DNA of 64,000 nt from Saprospiraceae bacterium (GCA_029251525.1 JAQXDE010000007.1:1-64000); one strand, 5' to 3'; counted from the first letter of the stretch, positions 8,970 through 17,793 are shown. Numbers and translations: made by a program. The notes: generated from the sequence alone by a model not told the origin.

Positions 8970-11216
8970 CTATATTCCTAATAACAGCCTTACTGTGTCC
9001 AAAACTCCTTCACCTCTTTTTAAATCAAAGTCTTCTTTTTTATTTATCATTTTTATTTGTCCCCTCTTCGCCAACTCTAGCATCTTCTCTTTTTCAGGAG
9101 CCGAAAATTCAGAGAAAGTTCTCCTTAATAAGGGAATTAAATTTTGGAATGTAAGGAAGTTCATTTCATCAAGCCATTTGTCTAAAATATTCCACAAGTC
9201 CATATTGTGAATCAACAACAAACCACTTCCATGTAAAAACCCTTCTAACCAATTTGCGGCACTTGTTGTATCATTTCCTACAGAAAGCATCAAATACATT
9301 TCATTCGCTGCATCTGAAACTGTGATTATCTTTTTATCAAAAAGCATCCGTAAGCAACCACCTTTCAACAAGGTATTTACATTTTTTAGTCGAGTGATTT
9401 GGTCGAGTGATTTATTCCAACTTTCTATATATTTCTCATCATCCATCAAACTAATCGAATGGTTCGCGTCCAATATTTTTTCAAATAATTCTTTGGTGAA
9501 ATCTTCATTTACCCCAACACAAGCATTCGGCAATAAAACACAAATCCGTGGAATTATTTCATTAATCACTCTCTCCAAGCTACTAACATCTAACTTCCGA
9601 GTACTTCCATATCTTATCGCATAAATTAAAGGACGCAATGCCATCATCAATTTTTCTACATCAGTTGTCATAGCGGAAAGATCTCGCAATCGTTTTACCA
9701 ACTTTGGAATTGCATCTATTAAATCTGCTTTCAAAGCAGTCTCTACTAATTGAGTTAACTCTGGCAAATTTTCAATTTCTGTTGTTTTCTTTTTAACAAA
9801 ATTTACACTCGCCTCGTAAACTGTATTCCCCCACATACTAACACTGATGATTTTCAATGCATAATCAGGCTGCCAGACTAATTTCCAAATCTCTTTGAAT
9901 TGACCTTTCGAAAACTTGGAAACTTTTTTAGCTTTACCCCATTTTATACCCAACAAATCTAATCGATGAAGTAAATGACTTGCTTTTAAATTACTTTCTG
10001 TCCTCAAATCTAATTCCTTGATAATCTCATCTGTGGAATTTCGTTCTTTGGAAAGCCTAGCGGCCTTTACACTTTTATCAAAATCTTGCTGCAAAGGGAT
10101 CACAGGAATCTCTGGTGGTACTGCTCCCATCACATCACCTATAACTAATTTATTTTGAATGAGTTCCATTTGTGATTCATGACCTTCGCAAAAAATGGAG
10201 GTTGCCGCTTCATACATTTCTCCAATTCCAGCAATTGGTAATTGTCGAATGGAAGCTAAAGTATCTGCTAACCGAACTGCCTCAATCACGTGTGCCGATG
10301 AAGCATCCATATCTTTTTCACGAAAAAGTCTCGCAACTTTTGTCATCCAACGTACGCCTACTTCTTCCCTGTTATGGTATAATAATTTATACCATGCTGG
10401 GGAAATCACACCTGCACCATAACCACTTTTAGTCGATAGTCGACTGTATGACCAAGGCACCCAAGTACTTTTTGTCTTTACTTTTTTAATTCCTCGAAGT
10501 ATTTTTTTATCATCGCTTGCTTTATATTTTGGTAAATCTTCTAAGACAGGCGAATGCCATGCCCCACAAATTACTGCGATATTTTGGTAGCCATCTTTAA
10601 TAGCTTTTCGCATTGTCTCTCGCATAAATGCTTCTCGACGTTTTTCCATTGGAGGATCAGGTCGATTTAATTCCTCTCGCAACAATCTCATAATTTGGAT
10701 GATGCTCGGGAAAATATCTTCTGGATTCTCTTGCTCTTCAAAAGTTACCTCCCACCATCTTTCGCTATCTGAGTAGCCTGCGATTTCTGCCATATAGCCA
10801 AGGGGATCTTTTTGGAGTTTGTCATCCTCAGTAAAACTTTTGGGCTCGTTCGTTTCTGCTTCTCCAAATAATTGAAAAGGATTTTCTGCTTCTTGCTTTT
10901 TTATTCCTAAAACTACTTCATGTGGCAAGTCCATAAACTGAACTGAAATACCTTTTTTTAATCCATATTTTATTGCTTGCCACTCTGGCGAAAATTCCGC
11001 AAAGGGAGAATAAATAGCTTGAGAAAAATCTTTTGGATTGTAGGTCAACAATGCAACTGGTGGCTTCATTCCTGGATTAGCGATATGCTGCAACAATGCT
11101 TCTGCATCTTTGACTCCTTCAATTAGGAGACAATCAGGTTCGAGGTTTTGAAGTGCCCGAAGGAGGCTTTTGGTGGAACCTGGTCCGTGATGTCGAATAC
11201 CAAAAATTGTTGTCAT
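8970..11216 (-). CDS. DUF5682 family protein of a MoxR-associated cluster
   Basis: The 748-residue protein begins TTIFGIRHHGPGSTKSLLRA and continues with LEPDCLLIEGVKDAE and NIAVICGAWHSPVLEDLPKY, the conserved N-terminal signature of DUF5682. The C-terminal 400 residues are helical and less conserved. The N-terminal half, with its two His-containing motifs (RHHGPGS and GAWHSP), recalls EreA/TraB/ChaN-like folds; that is inference. In other bacteria this family travels with a MoxR ATPase, DUF5691, a VWA protein and a SWIM protein, and its biochemical role is unknown. Here MoxR and DUF5691 lie upstream on the same strand, with a decayed gene in between. No signal peptide; likely cytoplasmic. 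Confidence 0.85.
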   Translation of the reverse strand: MTTIFGIRHHGPGSTKSLLRALQNLEPDCLLIEGVKDAEALLQHIANPGMKPPVALLTYNPKDFSQAIYSPFAEFSPEWQAIKYGLKKGISVQFMDLPHEVVLGIKKQEAENPFQLFGEAETNEPKSFTEDDKLQKDPLGYMAEIAGYSDSERWWEVTFEEQENPEDIFPSIIQIMRLLREELNRPDPPMEKRREAFMRETMRKAIKDGYQNIAVICGAWHSPVLEDLPKYKASDDKKILRGIKKVKTKSTWVPWSYSRLSTKSGYGAGVISPAWYKLLYHNREEVGVRWMTKVARLFREKDMDASSAHVIEAVRLADTLASIRQLPIAGIGEMYEAATSIFCEGHESQMELIQNKLVIGDVMGAVPPEIPVIPLQQDFDKSVKAARLSKERNSTDEIIKELDLRTESNLKASHLLHRLDLLGIKWGKAKKVSKFSKGQFKEIWKLVWQPDYALKIISVSMWGNTVYEASVNFVKKKTTEIENLPELTQLVETALKADLIDAIPKLVKRLRDLSAMTTDVEKLMMALRPLIYAIRYGSTRKLDVSSLERVINEIIPRICVLLPNACVGVNEDFTKELFEKILDANHSISLMDDEKYIESWNKSLDQITRLKNVNTLLKGGCLRMLFDKKIITVSDAANEMYLMLSVGNDTTSAANWLEGFLHGSGLLLIHNMDLWNILDKWLDEMNFLTFQNLIPLLRRTFSEFSAPEKEKMLELAKRGQIKMINKKEDFDLKRGEGVLDTVRLLLGI

Positions 11217-11254
11217 TAAATAATAATTGCCTTTTATTTACTCTATAAAAAATT

Positions 11255-11928
11255 CTACATCTCTTCTTTAATATACTTATTTCCCAAAACGATTTTTTCT
11301 GTTCCATTTAGATCTGCTTGCAACATCGATTTCGCTAATAACTCAGAAGTTATCAAACTAAACGACATTAACTTATTTAAAACTGGAAATAATTTTCGAT
11401 AAATCCGATATGCCAAATTCGATTCTTGCCTTTTCTCAACAGGGTAAATATAACCAGGTCGAAAAATATGTAATCCTCCTAAGTTTAAAGAGATCAAATA
11501 ATTTTCAGCCAAGCCTTTATAACGAGCAAATGACATTTAGCTTTTTTCTTTCAAATCTGCTACTGCCCCACTTAAAAAACAAAGTATCGCCCTTGGACTA
11601 TTTTGCTTAACAACATCTCCAAATATGTTAACACAACAGTTATCAATTTAAATATATCATCAGAAACAACTCCTCTATAAGCTCCAATACAAAGATAAGC
11701 TGCATTTAGATTTCTAAAACAACCTACATCCTTAAAATAATCACTAAAATCAGCATGGATAATTTCTTCTAATTTTGAATATTTTTACCCTTATAGTTTT
11801 CGAACAAATGAAATAACTTTTATTTCCTCGGAAGAGCTTAATGCTTCTCTTAAAATAATCCCACCCACCATTCCTGATGAGCCTACGATTATTTTTTTTA
11901 TGCTAAATTCTTAGTTTGATTCTTTCAT
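11255..11928 (-). pseudogene. Decayed NAD(P)-binding SDR-family gene
   Basis: The minus strand preserves pieces of one short-chain dehydrogenase/atypical-SDR protein in order. They are an ATG at 11928 then MKESN and an in-frame TAA; a Rossmann start KKIIVGSSGMVGGIILREA ending in stops after FVRKL; KLEEIIHADFSDYFKDVG with AAYLCIGAYRGVVSDD in another frame; FLSGAVADLKEKS followed by TAA; and finally SFARYKGLAENYLI with FRPGYIYPVEKRQESNLAYR to the end at 11255. At least three stops and two frameshifts make it non-functional. The total span (about 224 codons) matches an intact family member, so it decayed in place and was not truncated. Confidence 0.85.
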
Positions 11929-11961
11929 CTTAATTCCTGCAAATCAATTTAAATATTCCTT

Positions 11962-13050
11962 TTACAACATCTCCTTACAAGCTCGATATAAATCTTTCCA
12001 ATCTTTTCTTTCTTTCACCACCGTCTCTAAATATTCCTGCCAAATTACCTTATCTTGAACTGGATCTTTTACCACAGCACCAGTAACGCCTGCTGCCAGG
12101 TCATTTGCTTTCAAAGTTCCATCTCCAAAATGTGCAGCTAATGCCTGACCACTATTAATTACTGAAATTGCTTCCGCAGTTGAAAGTGTGGCACTTGGAG
12201 ATTTTAGTTTAGTCCTACCATCCTCAGTTTTTCCACCTCGCAATTCTCTGAAGATTGTGACTAATCTTTGAATTTCATGAACAGATGCCACTGAAGCAGG
12301 AAGTTCAAGCGACTGTCCAATTTTATCTACTCTAGTTTTTACAATATTTATTTCTTCTTCCATTGTACTGGGCAAAGGCATCACGACCGTATTAAATCGA
12401 CGCCGTAAAGCACTAGACAACTCATTTACACCTTTATCCCGATTATTAGCAGTGGCAATTAAATTGAAGCCCCTCTGCGCCTGTACTTCCGTATTCAGTT
12501 CTGGAACTGGTAATATTTTTTCGGATAAAATAGTAATTAGTGTATCTTGAACATCCGAAGGTATTCGAGTCAACTCCTCCAATCTTGCAATCTTTCCATC
12601 CTGCATCGCCTTCATTAATGGACTTGCAACCATAGCATCTTCCGAAGGACCTTTGGATAAAAGTTGTGCATAATTCCATTGATAACGAAGCACATCTTCG
12701 TTCATTCCTGCTGTCCCTTGAACTAACAATTTTGAATCGCCAGATATAGCCGCGGCCAAATGCTCAGATACCCAAGTCTTAGCAGTACCAGGAATTCCAA
12801 TGAGCAATAATGCTCGGTCAGTTGCCAAAGTTGCGACAGCTACTTCAATCAATCTTCGATTACCGAAATATTTTGGTTCGATCACAGTTCCATCTTCCAT
12901 TGTTCCCCCCAACAAATAATTCACAACTGCCCAAGGAGAAAGGTTCCAATTAGTTGGGCGAGGTTTGTCATCAATCTTTGCTAATGCTTTGAGCTCTTTT
13001 GCGTAAGCATCTTCGGCATGAGGACGGAGAGTTTTGGTTTTATTTTTCAT
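11962..13050 (-). CDS. MoxR-type AAA+ ATPase
   Basis: A 362-residue AAA+ ATPase. The Walker A is GIPGTAKTWVSEHLA, the Walker B segment is KIARLEELTRIPSDVQDTLI, sensor 1 is LIATANNRDKGVNELSSALR, and the arginine-rich ALRRRFNTVVMPLP follows. MoxR proteins act as chaperones that remodel or activate partner proteins, often with VWA-domain partners. The neighbours DUF5691 (upstream, 70-bp gap) and DUF5682 (downstream) identify the specific cluster type. A TTG at 13077 would extend the protein by nine residues; the ATG at 13050 (MKNKTKTLRPHAED) is the better start. It is probably co-transcribed with DUF5691. Confidence 0.9.
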   Translation of the reverse strand: MKNKTKTLRPHAEDAYAKELKALAKIDDKPRPTNWNLSPWAVVNYLLGGTMEDGTVIEPKYFGNRRLIEVAVATLATDRALLLIGIPGTAKTWVSEHLAAAISGDSKLLVQGTAGMNEDVLRYQWNYAQLLSKGPSEDAMVASPLMKAMQDGKIARLEELTRIPSDVQDTLITILSEKILPVPELNTEVQAQRGFNLIATANNRDKGVNELSSALRRRFNTVVMPLPSTMEEEINIVKTRVDKIGQSLELPASVASVHEIQRLVTIFRELRGGKTEDGRTKLKSPSATLSTAEAISVINSGQALAAHFGDGTLKANDLAAGVTGAVVKDPVQDKVIWQEYLETVVKERKDWKDLYRACKEML

Positions 13051-13120
13051 ATAATTTGGTTGATTCTTTTTTTGCAAAGATAGAAATCCTGATTAGGCCA
13101 ATCTATTTTTTATAAAAAAA

Positions 13121-14656
13121 TTACTTTTCTAACTCCATTTGCATATCTCTGCGGAATTTTAATACACGTAAAAATTTATCAATCTCCTTCCCCCAATTTG
13201 TCCAATAACTTTCATCATTTGTCCAGCTTTTATTTAATACTTCAAATAGTTTAGGATCACTACCGTAAGCAGCTCGATTAAGAATAGTACGGTAATGAAT
13301 CATATTCCAACCATAATCAATATTTTGGAAAATGAGATGTCGCAAATTTTTCATCAATAACAGAGTAAGGTTTTTATCCCAAGAATTCAAATTGAATTGA
13401 AGTAAATGAGCAAGAGGTTCGCTATTTTCTAAAGTCGAATTAAAATCTTTTAATTCTTGAATAGCAAATTGGTTAAATATATTTTCAGGAAGTTTTTCTA
13501 ACAACAAATTTACATCTAAATTCTTCCACCGGTTATCATCATACTTATTAAAATATATATGACAAATTTCCTTCATCCAATTTTCATCTTGGTGGCGAAC
13601 AGCAGATACAATTGAGGCTTGTAATAATAATTCAGACCATTCACTTCGAATGAAGATATCTAAAACTTCATTAGTTTTTTTTTCAAAAAAACGCTCCCAA
13701 TCAGAAGGAGGAAGAACAATAAACATTTGAGCAAAATAACTTGCTTTGAGTCCACCCTTTAGCCATTTTTTTTTAGGGTCAATCCCGTCACGAAGCATAC
13801 CATGATCGCAGCTTTCGGGAAGCTCAATTTCAATTTCAGTCTTTTCTTTTTTGAAAGATCTGCTTTTTAAATTAATGCAATCCCTTAGGCGCTCCCTCAT
13901 TCGTTTTTGCAATTTAGAACCTTCTATTTTTTCTAGCAACCCAGCCGCTGTTCTTCGAAGATCTTTCCTCTTTTCATCTAAACACTTTTCCAAAAATGGC
14001 TCGTCTGCCAAGGAAAGATTATATTCTAATATTTTTAAATACTCTACTCTATGTTTCCAATCATCTTCTCCCCAAGAGGACTCGATATTTTCTAAAGCTT
14101 CATTGGGTTGTGTTTTCCGGAGGCTATTAAGTAGTAAAAGCCGTTCACTTTTTGTACCATCTTCCCAAGCTACATGATCACTTTTATCAATTAAAAAATG
14201 CCAATCCTCATTCTGAACAATAAGCCAATTACCTCTTTCACCAATAGCATTTTTCAATTTATGCCAAAGAGTTTTATCGCTTCGAGATTTCTCCAATAGC
14301 TCAGGAAGGAGTTCAGGTGGGAAGGTTTTTTTATTGAATACTAATTGCTGAATGAAACTATCCAAAGCTAATGGAAAGGTTCCATTAAGAATCATAGAAA
14401 GGTGTTCAGATGACTTTTTACTACATATTTTTGATTTGTCTTTTTGAGCAGGAGTAGGAATCTCCCCCTTCCATTTTTCAGGTTGAAAACCAGCTTTTCG
14501 CATCTGAGCGAATAGTGTTGCACCTTCTAACAATATGTTAGCAGCAGTTGCTTCCATATCAACTCCAAGTTTAGCTAATTCTACTAAAGTGGCTTCGGAG
14601 AGATCGGAACGATCAGTACCAATTAGAGCGATTTTAATGATATTTTTCCAAATCAT
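13121..14656 (-). CDS. DUF5691 family protein of the MoxR cluster
   Basis: The 511-residue cytoplasmic protein begins MIWKNIIKIALIGTDRSDL. The phrase ALIGTDR and the following LLEGATLFAQMRKAGF are the family's N-terminal signature. Most of the rest is alpha-helical and looks HEAT-like (for example DEKRKDLRRTAAGLLEKI), which suggests a scaffold; that is inference. There are no catalytic motifs I recognise. It is the first gene of the minus-strand cluster DUF5691 - MoxR - (decayed SDR) - DUF5682. A SWIM zinc-finger protein, often directly upstream in other genomes, is absent here. Confidence 0.82.
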   Translation of the reverse strand: MIWKNIIKIALIGTDRSDLSEATLVELAKLGVDMEATAANILLEGATLFAQMRKAGFQPEKWKGEIPTPAQKDKSKICSKKSSEHLSMILNGTFPLALDSFIQQLVFNKKTFPPELLPELLEKSRSDKTLWHKLKNAIGERGNWLIVQNEDWHFLIDKSDHVAWEDGTKSERLLLLNSLRKTQPNEALENIESSWGEDDWKHRVEYLKILEYNLSLADEPFLEKCLDEKRKDLRRTAAGLLEKIEGSKLQKRMRERLRDCINLKSRSFKKEKTEIEIELPESCDHGMLRDGIDPKKKWLKGGLKASYFAQMFIVLPPSDWERFFEKKTNEVLDIFIRSEWSELLLQASIVSAVRHQDENWMKEICHIYFNKYDDNRWKNLDVNLLLEKLPENIFNQFAIQELKDFNSTLENSEPLAHLLQFNLNSWDKNLTLLLMKNLRHLIFQNIDYGWNMIHYRTILNRAAYGSDPKLFEVLNKSWTNDESYWTNWGKEIDKFLRVLKFRRDMQMELEK

Positions 14657-15505
14657 TGAGCAAAATATATTTTAATGTAAAGATATATTTTTTGCGAAAA
14701 GGAAAATATTAAACACTATTATCTTTTAGCTTTTAAAAAAACTAAAAAACGGTGACACGATTTTATCTGTGTCGCCGTAATTTGAGCGAGGGGTAGCTCT
14801 AAATTTTTCAGTTTTTTAAACTGAACTATCCTTTTAACTCTCTATTTTTAAAGTCCACTATGTCCTATCCAATGGAATATTGGAATAAGCCAGTTGTAAA
14901 TATATTGTGTTTTTAATATTCTTGGGTAAGTATTTAAACAGAACCTATGCATCCCAGCAAAAGTCAGTGTCGTTTTTTAAGATAACTTTGATCAATGGGA
15001 ATATATTTTCTATTTGATTTGAGAAAACCAAACAATTTGCATTTTAAATATGGTTGGTCTGCAATTATAGTTATCCATGATTACGTTTCATGGTAATTAA
15101 ATTTACAGATGGCTTATTTGCTAATAAAATATTGCCTAAATCCTATATTTCTCAACATACCAACCTAAAAGAAGCAACTCTTGATATATCAACTTAGTTA
15201 TTTCTTTTTGTTCTAATATACTTGAGTATTATTAATTATAAAATATCAAAATGGATGACTAAGGTACAGTACTAATCTGATTTTTTTCTACCCTTAAGAT
15301 GGTAATTTTCGCATACAAAATTTTATTAACGCTGTAAATAAATCTGAAAGGACTCCTTAATTTGCATTATTTTCGGAGAAAAATTCCTTAAATGCTAAAA
15401 ATGAAATAGTCAAAAATTAGATAGGTTTGACAAACCGTACTTTTTAATTTATTTCTTCTAGTGTCCTTTAAGAAGTGATATGAAAATGTATTATTGCAAT
15501 AAAAC
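14657..15505. other. Gene-free region with an orphan hairpin
   Basis: About 850 bp with scattered stops in all frames. The only structured element is the minus-strand terminator at 14750-14777. I find no recognisable protein remnant. The best short plus-strand fragment is near 15090-15200 (MVIKFTDGLFANKILPKS) and is not assignable. Confidence 0.5.
14750..14777 (-). terminator. Orphan Rho-independent terminator, minus strand
   Basis: The stem CGGTGACAC / GTGTCGCCG (one G-T pair) with a 10-nt loop is followed on the minus strand by TTTTTTAG and another T-run. It would stop a transcript coming from 14.8-15.5 kb, yet no gene ends there. The nearest minus-strand gene upstream is the AraC regulator, ending 730 bp away. 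It lies 94 bp upstream of DUF5691 and could insulate that gene. Confidence 0.65.
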
Positions 15506-16369
15506 TCATTCTACTATTTTCTTAATATCTTTTCGATAAGCTGAAGGACTTTTACCAGTAATTAGTTTGAAAAACTTATTAAAATTTGACACATTTTTAA
15601 AACCACTCTCAAAACAAATTTCTGAAATACTTGATTTTTCTTCCGATAATAATTTGCAGGCATGTACGACTCGATATTCGTTAACAAACTTTGTAAAAGG
15701 TTTTCCAGATAGCTTTTTAAAATATCGGCAAAATGCTGGAACTGTCATCGTTGCAATTTTAGCGACTGTTTCCAATGCAATTGGTTCTTGAAAATTTTCG
15801 CGTATATGCTTGTAAATACTCCTAATTCGATCATTATCTTGAGCTTGAACCTCGAAACCAAAGTCAGATGCATTTAGTATTTCATATTCCTCTGAAATTG
15901 CCAACGCATGAAAGATGGACAATAACTCAATCAATCTTTCAAAATGATCCAAATCATTTAAAAACTCTATTCGTGTCCCGACCTCTTCCCTCGTCTTTCC
16001 ATAAAAAGAAAGACCTAATCTTGAACGTAAGAAAAGCTGATTAATGGCATTTAATTCAGGTTTCCCCAAAAATGTTTCTCCTAGAAAATCACGATTCATT
16101 TGAACCACGACCTCACATTCGTTCCCCGTCAAACTATCTGTAAATCCTGAATGCGGAACATTCGATCCTATAAAAATCAAATCACCATTATTAAAATAAG
16201 ACATATGGTTTCCGATATGACGCTTTCCCCCTCCTCCTTTTATAAATACCATTTCGAGCTCTGGATGATAATGCCAAAACGGGGCTTTATTTCGATTTGG
16301 ATCATCATATTTTCGAACAGAAAACGAGCTTCCAAAGAAAGTAGGTATTTTTTCAAATGTTGCTTTCAT
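15506..16369 (-). CDS. AraC-family transcriptional regulator with cupin sensor
   Basis: The 287-residue DNA-binding regulator has an N-terminal cupin (PFWHYHPELEMVFIKGGGG, NGDLIFIGSNVPHSG) for a small ligand and a C-terminal AraC domain with two helix-turn-helices (LETVAKIATMTVPAFCRYFK and SISEICFESGFKNVSNFNKF, then PSAYRK). The cupin plus PHSG pattern is that of Bacteroidota regulators of sugar or small-molecule genes; the ligand is unknown. The frame is open up to 16420, but the ATG at 16369 (MKATFEKIPTFFG) fits homologues. It is transcribed away from the triple-promoter array that begins 130 bp from its start and could control that array or its own promoter; that is inference from position alone. 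Confidence 0.88.
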   Translation of the reverse strand: MKATFEKIPTFFGSSFSVRKYDDPNRNKAPFWHYHPELEMVFIKGGGGKRHIGNHMSYFNNGDLIFIGSNVPHSGFTDSLTGNECEVVVQMNRDFLGETFLGKPELNAINQLFLRSRLGLSFYGKTREEVGTRIEFLNDLDHFERLIELLSIFHALAISEEYEILNASDFGFEVQAQDNDRIRSIYKHIRENFQEPIALETVAKIATMTVPAFCRYFKKLSGKPFTKFVNEYRVVHACKLLSEEKSSISEICFESGFKNVSNFNKFFKLITGKSPSAYRKDIKKIVE

Positions 16370-16500
16370 AATTTTTATTTTCCCAAAACTTAACTTTACA
16401 CATAGAGTAAAAGTTGTCATTATTCCATTAATATAAATTAAGTGTAATACAAAGTTAACCCAAACTTAATAACAAATCATAACTAATGACAAAATAGCAT

Positions 16501-16552
16501 CAATTTTAGTCAATTTTAGCGTAGTCTACCCCGTTTTTTGAATCTATCTTTG
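16501..16552 (+). promoter_or_regulatory. Promoter A of three matching promoters
   Basis: Two adjacent 10-bp half-sites, CAATTTTAGT then CAATTTTAGC, end in GTAG at 16524. Exactly 20 nt follow before a Bacteroidota -7 box, TATCTTTG (16545-16552). The place where a -33 TTTG would sit is taken by GTAG, so the promoter probably needs an activator bound at the half-sites. A start near 16558 is predicted. It serves the first short unit. Confidence 0.65.
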
Positions 16553-16557
16553 TATTG

Positions 16558-16737
16558 CAACTTTAAAGAAAGGATGTATTATTCTCAAAGACTTTTCAAA
16601 TATCTGTTTAAAATCACATTCTAACATACTGAGAATTTTACTTGTTAAAGTTGCCTTAATTGAAGTTGATTTTTTGTTTCTATATAGTTTTGTTTTGTAA
16701 GAGGAGATAAGTTGTACTTATCTCCTCTTTTCTTTTA
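16558..16737 (+). ncRNA. Putative short transcript A (about 180 nt)
   Basis: It is bounded by promoter A and a strong hairpin terminator: 16699-16712 pairs with 16716-16729 around loop TGT, followed by a T-rich tail. Its last 75 nt recur in transcript B. A 16-codon frame, 16574-16624 (MYYSQRLFKY... ending ITF), follows AAAGG and could be a small peptide, but it is not preserved in B. The alternative is the decayed remains of a duplicated protein gene. No known RNA family recognised. Confidence 0.45.
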
Positions 16738-16772
16738 GAAATAACAACAAAATTACTGGATCAAAATACCAT

Positions 16773-16824
16773 CAATATTAGAAAATTTTAGCGTAGAAGG
16801 ATCTATATTCATCCAGTATATTTG
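16773..16824 (+). promoter_or_regulatory. Promoter B of three matching promoters
   Basis: Half-sites CAATATTAGA and AAATTTTAGC are followed by GTAG at 16793-16796, then exactly 20 nt, then the -7 box TATATTTG (16817-16824). The arrangement and spacing are identical to promoter A while the spacer sequence is unrelated, which points to selection for the sites. Confidence 0.65.
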
Positions 16825-16829
16825 TATCG

Positions 16830-16935
16830 TGATTAGGTAAAAAAAATCTAAATTACATTTCAATCTGAAGTTGATTTTTTGTTTCTATATAGTTTTGTGA
16901 GAGGAGATAAGTTGTACTTATCTCCTCTTTTTTCT
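16830..16935 (+). ncRNA. Putative short transcript B (about 105 nt)
   Basis: It starts after promoter B and ends at the hairpin 16901-16912/16916-16927 with the tail TTTTTTC. It has no frame with a start codon of useful length. Two thirds of it is the 70-bp repeat shared with transcript A. It may be a small RNA or the empty shell of a duplicated gene unit. Confidence 0.45.
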
Positions 16936-17046
16936 TAAAATTGATAACTCAACTAAAACTTTTTTCAAATCATCTAGCACTACCTCTTATTGACGCTTTA
17001 TTAACTTTTAATTTTTAAAATTAATAAAAAAGAGTTAATATGGTAT

Positions 17047-17098
17047 TAATAATTGCAAATTGTAACGTAGTCTTGAATTGATTTCTATTCTAATTTTG
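17047..17098 (+). promoter_or_regulatory. Promoter C of three matching promoters, drives the secreted-protein gene
   Basis: Half-sites TAATAATTGC and AAATTGTAAC, then GTAG at 17067-17070, 20 nt, and the -7 box TAATTTTG (17091-17098). The half-sites are weaker matches than in A and B but the geometry is the same. The gene's ATG is 41 nt downstream. Confidence 0.6.
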
Positions 17099-17138
17099 TG
17101 TTATCATTTATAGTTAAAAATCAAAAACACATTTTATT

Positions 17139-17759
17139 ATGAAAAAGATGACAAAAAAATTAAATAGTTTTTTATTTGTAGTGGCATTAATTCCTGCATT
17201 ATTCTTTACTTCGAACATATTTGCAAATGATGCTACACCTCATTTAAAAATTGTTCCTGGAAAAAATAATGCGTTCACACTTATCTCGAATAATGCTAAA
17301 GACTCCTATATAACTATTCGTATTTTTGATGATAGAGGTCTTAACTTGTTAGAGGAAAAGATTGAGGTAAATAGAGCATTTTCTAAGTCATATGATCTAT
17401 CAAAAATACCAAATGGAATCTATGAAGTAGAAATTGAAGATAGTATATCATTCCGTAAGTACTTTGTTAATACAACTTTAGATACAATTAAAATCGTAGA
17501 GAAGAATAAAAAGAAAATTTTTAAACCTACTTTTATTTTAAAAGAAAAATTACTGATGCTCAATCTTCTTAATTTAGGAAATAGAGAAGTAGAGTTGAGT
17601 TTAATTAATGAAAAGGGTGAAAACATTTACTCTGAAAAATTCCAAAATTCAATTGTCATCCATAAAGCTTTTAATTTATCAAATTTATCACCTGGTAAAT
17701 ATTCTGTTGAAGTAAAAACTGAAGGGAAATATTTCTATTCCGAAGTAAAATTAAAGTAA
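17139..17759 (+). CDS. Small secreted protein with two Ig-like/beta-sandwich repeats
   Basis: The 206-residue protein has a Sec signal peptide (FLFVVALIPALFFTSNIFA, cut before ND). Two similar halves follow: residues about 35-115 (ITIRIFDDRGLNLLEEKIEV, FSKSYDLSKIPNGIYEVEIED) and about 125-206 (VELSLINEKGENIYSEKF, HKAFNLSNLSPGKYSVEVKT). The pattern 'F.K.YDLS..P.G.Y.VE' resembles the beta-sandwich of type IX sorting domains and DUF3244-like proteins. It lacks a large passenger, so it may itself be a surface or matrix protein. I do not recognise a specific function. It is the only protein-coding member of the three-unit array. Confidence 0.8.
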   Translation: MKKMTKKLNSFLFVVALIPALFFTSNIFANDATPHLKIVPGKNNAFTLISNNAKDSYITIRIFDDRGLNLLEEKIEVNRAFSKSYDLSKIPNGIYEVEIEDSISFRKYFVNTTLDTIKIVEKNKKKIFKPTFILKEKLLMLNLLNLGNREVELSLINEKGENIYSEKFQNSIVIHKAFNLSNLSPGKYSVEVKTEGKYFYSEVKLK

Positions 17760-17793
17760 TGGAAAATTGGTTTTCATTTTATATAAAGTCTCC

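Larger units (their letters stand above)
16661..16935 (+). repeat. Two direct copies of a 70-bp hairpin-containing 3' end
   Basis: Copy 1 is 16661-16735 and copy 2 is 16866-16935. They share TGAAGTTGATTTTTTG, then TTTCTATATAGTTTTG, then the hairpin GAGGAGATAAGT/ACTTATCTCCTC, differing mainly by a 5-bp insertion (TTTTG) in copy 1. The same layout in weaker form follows the secreted-protein gene at 17761-17827 (TATATAAAGT, then GAGGTAAGT/ACTTACCTC). Confidence 0.9.
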
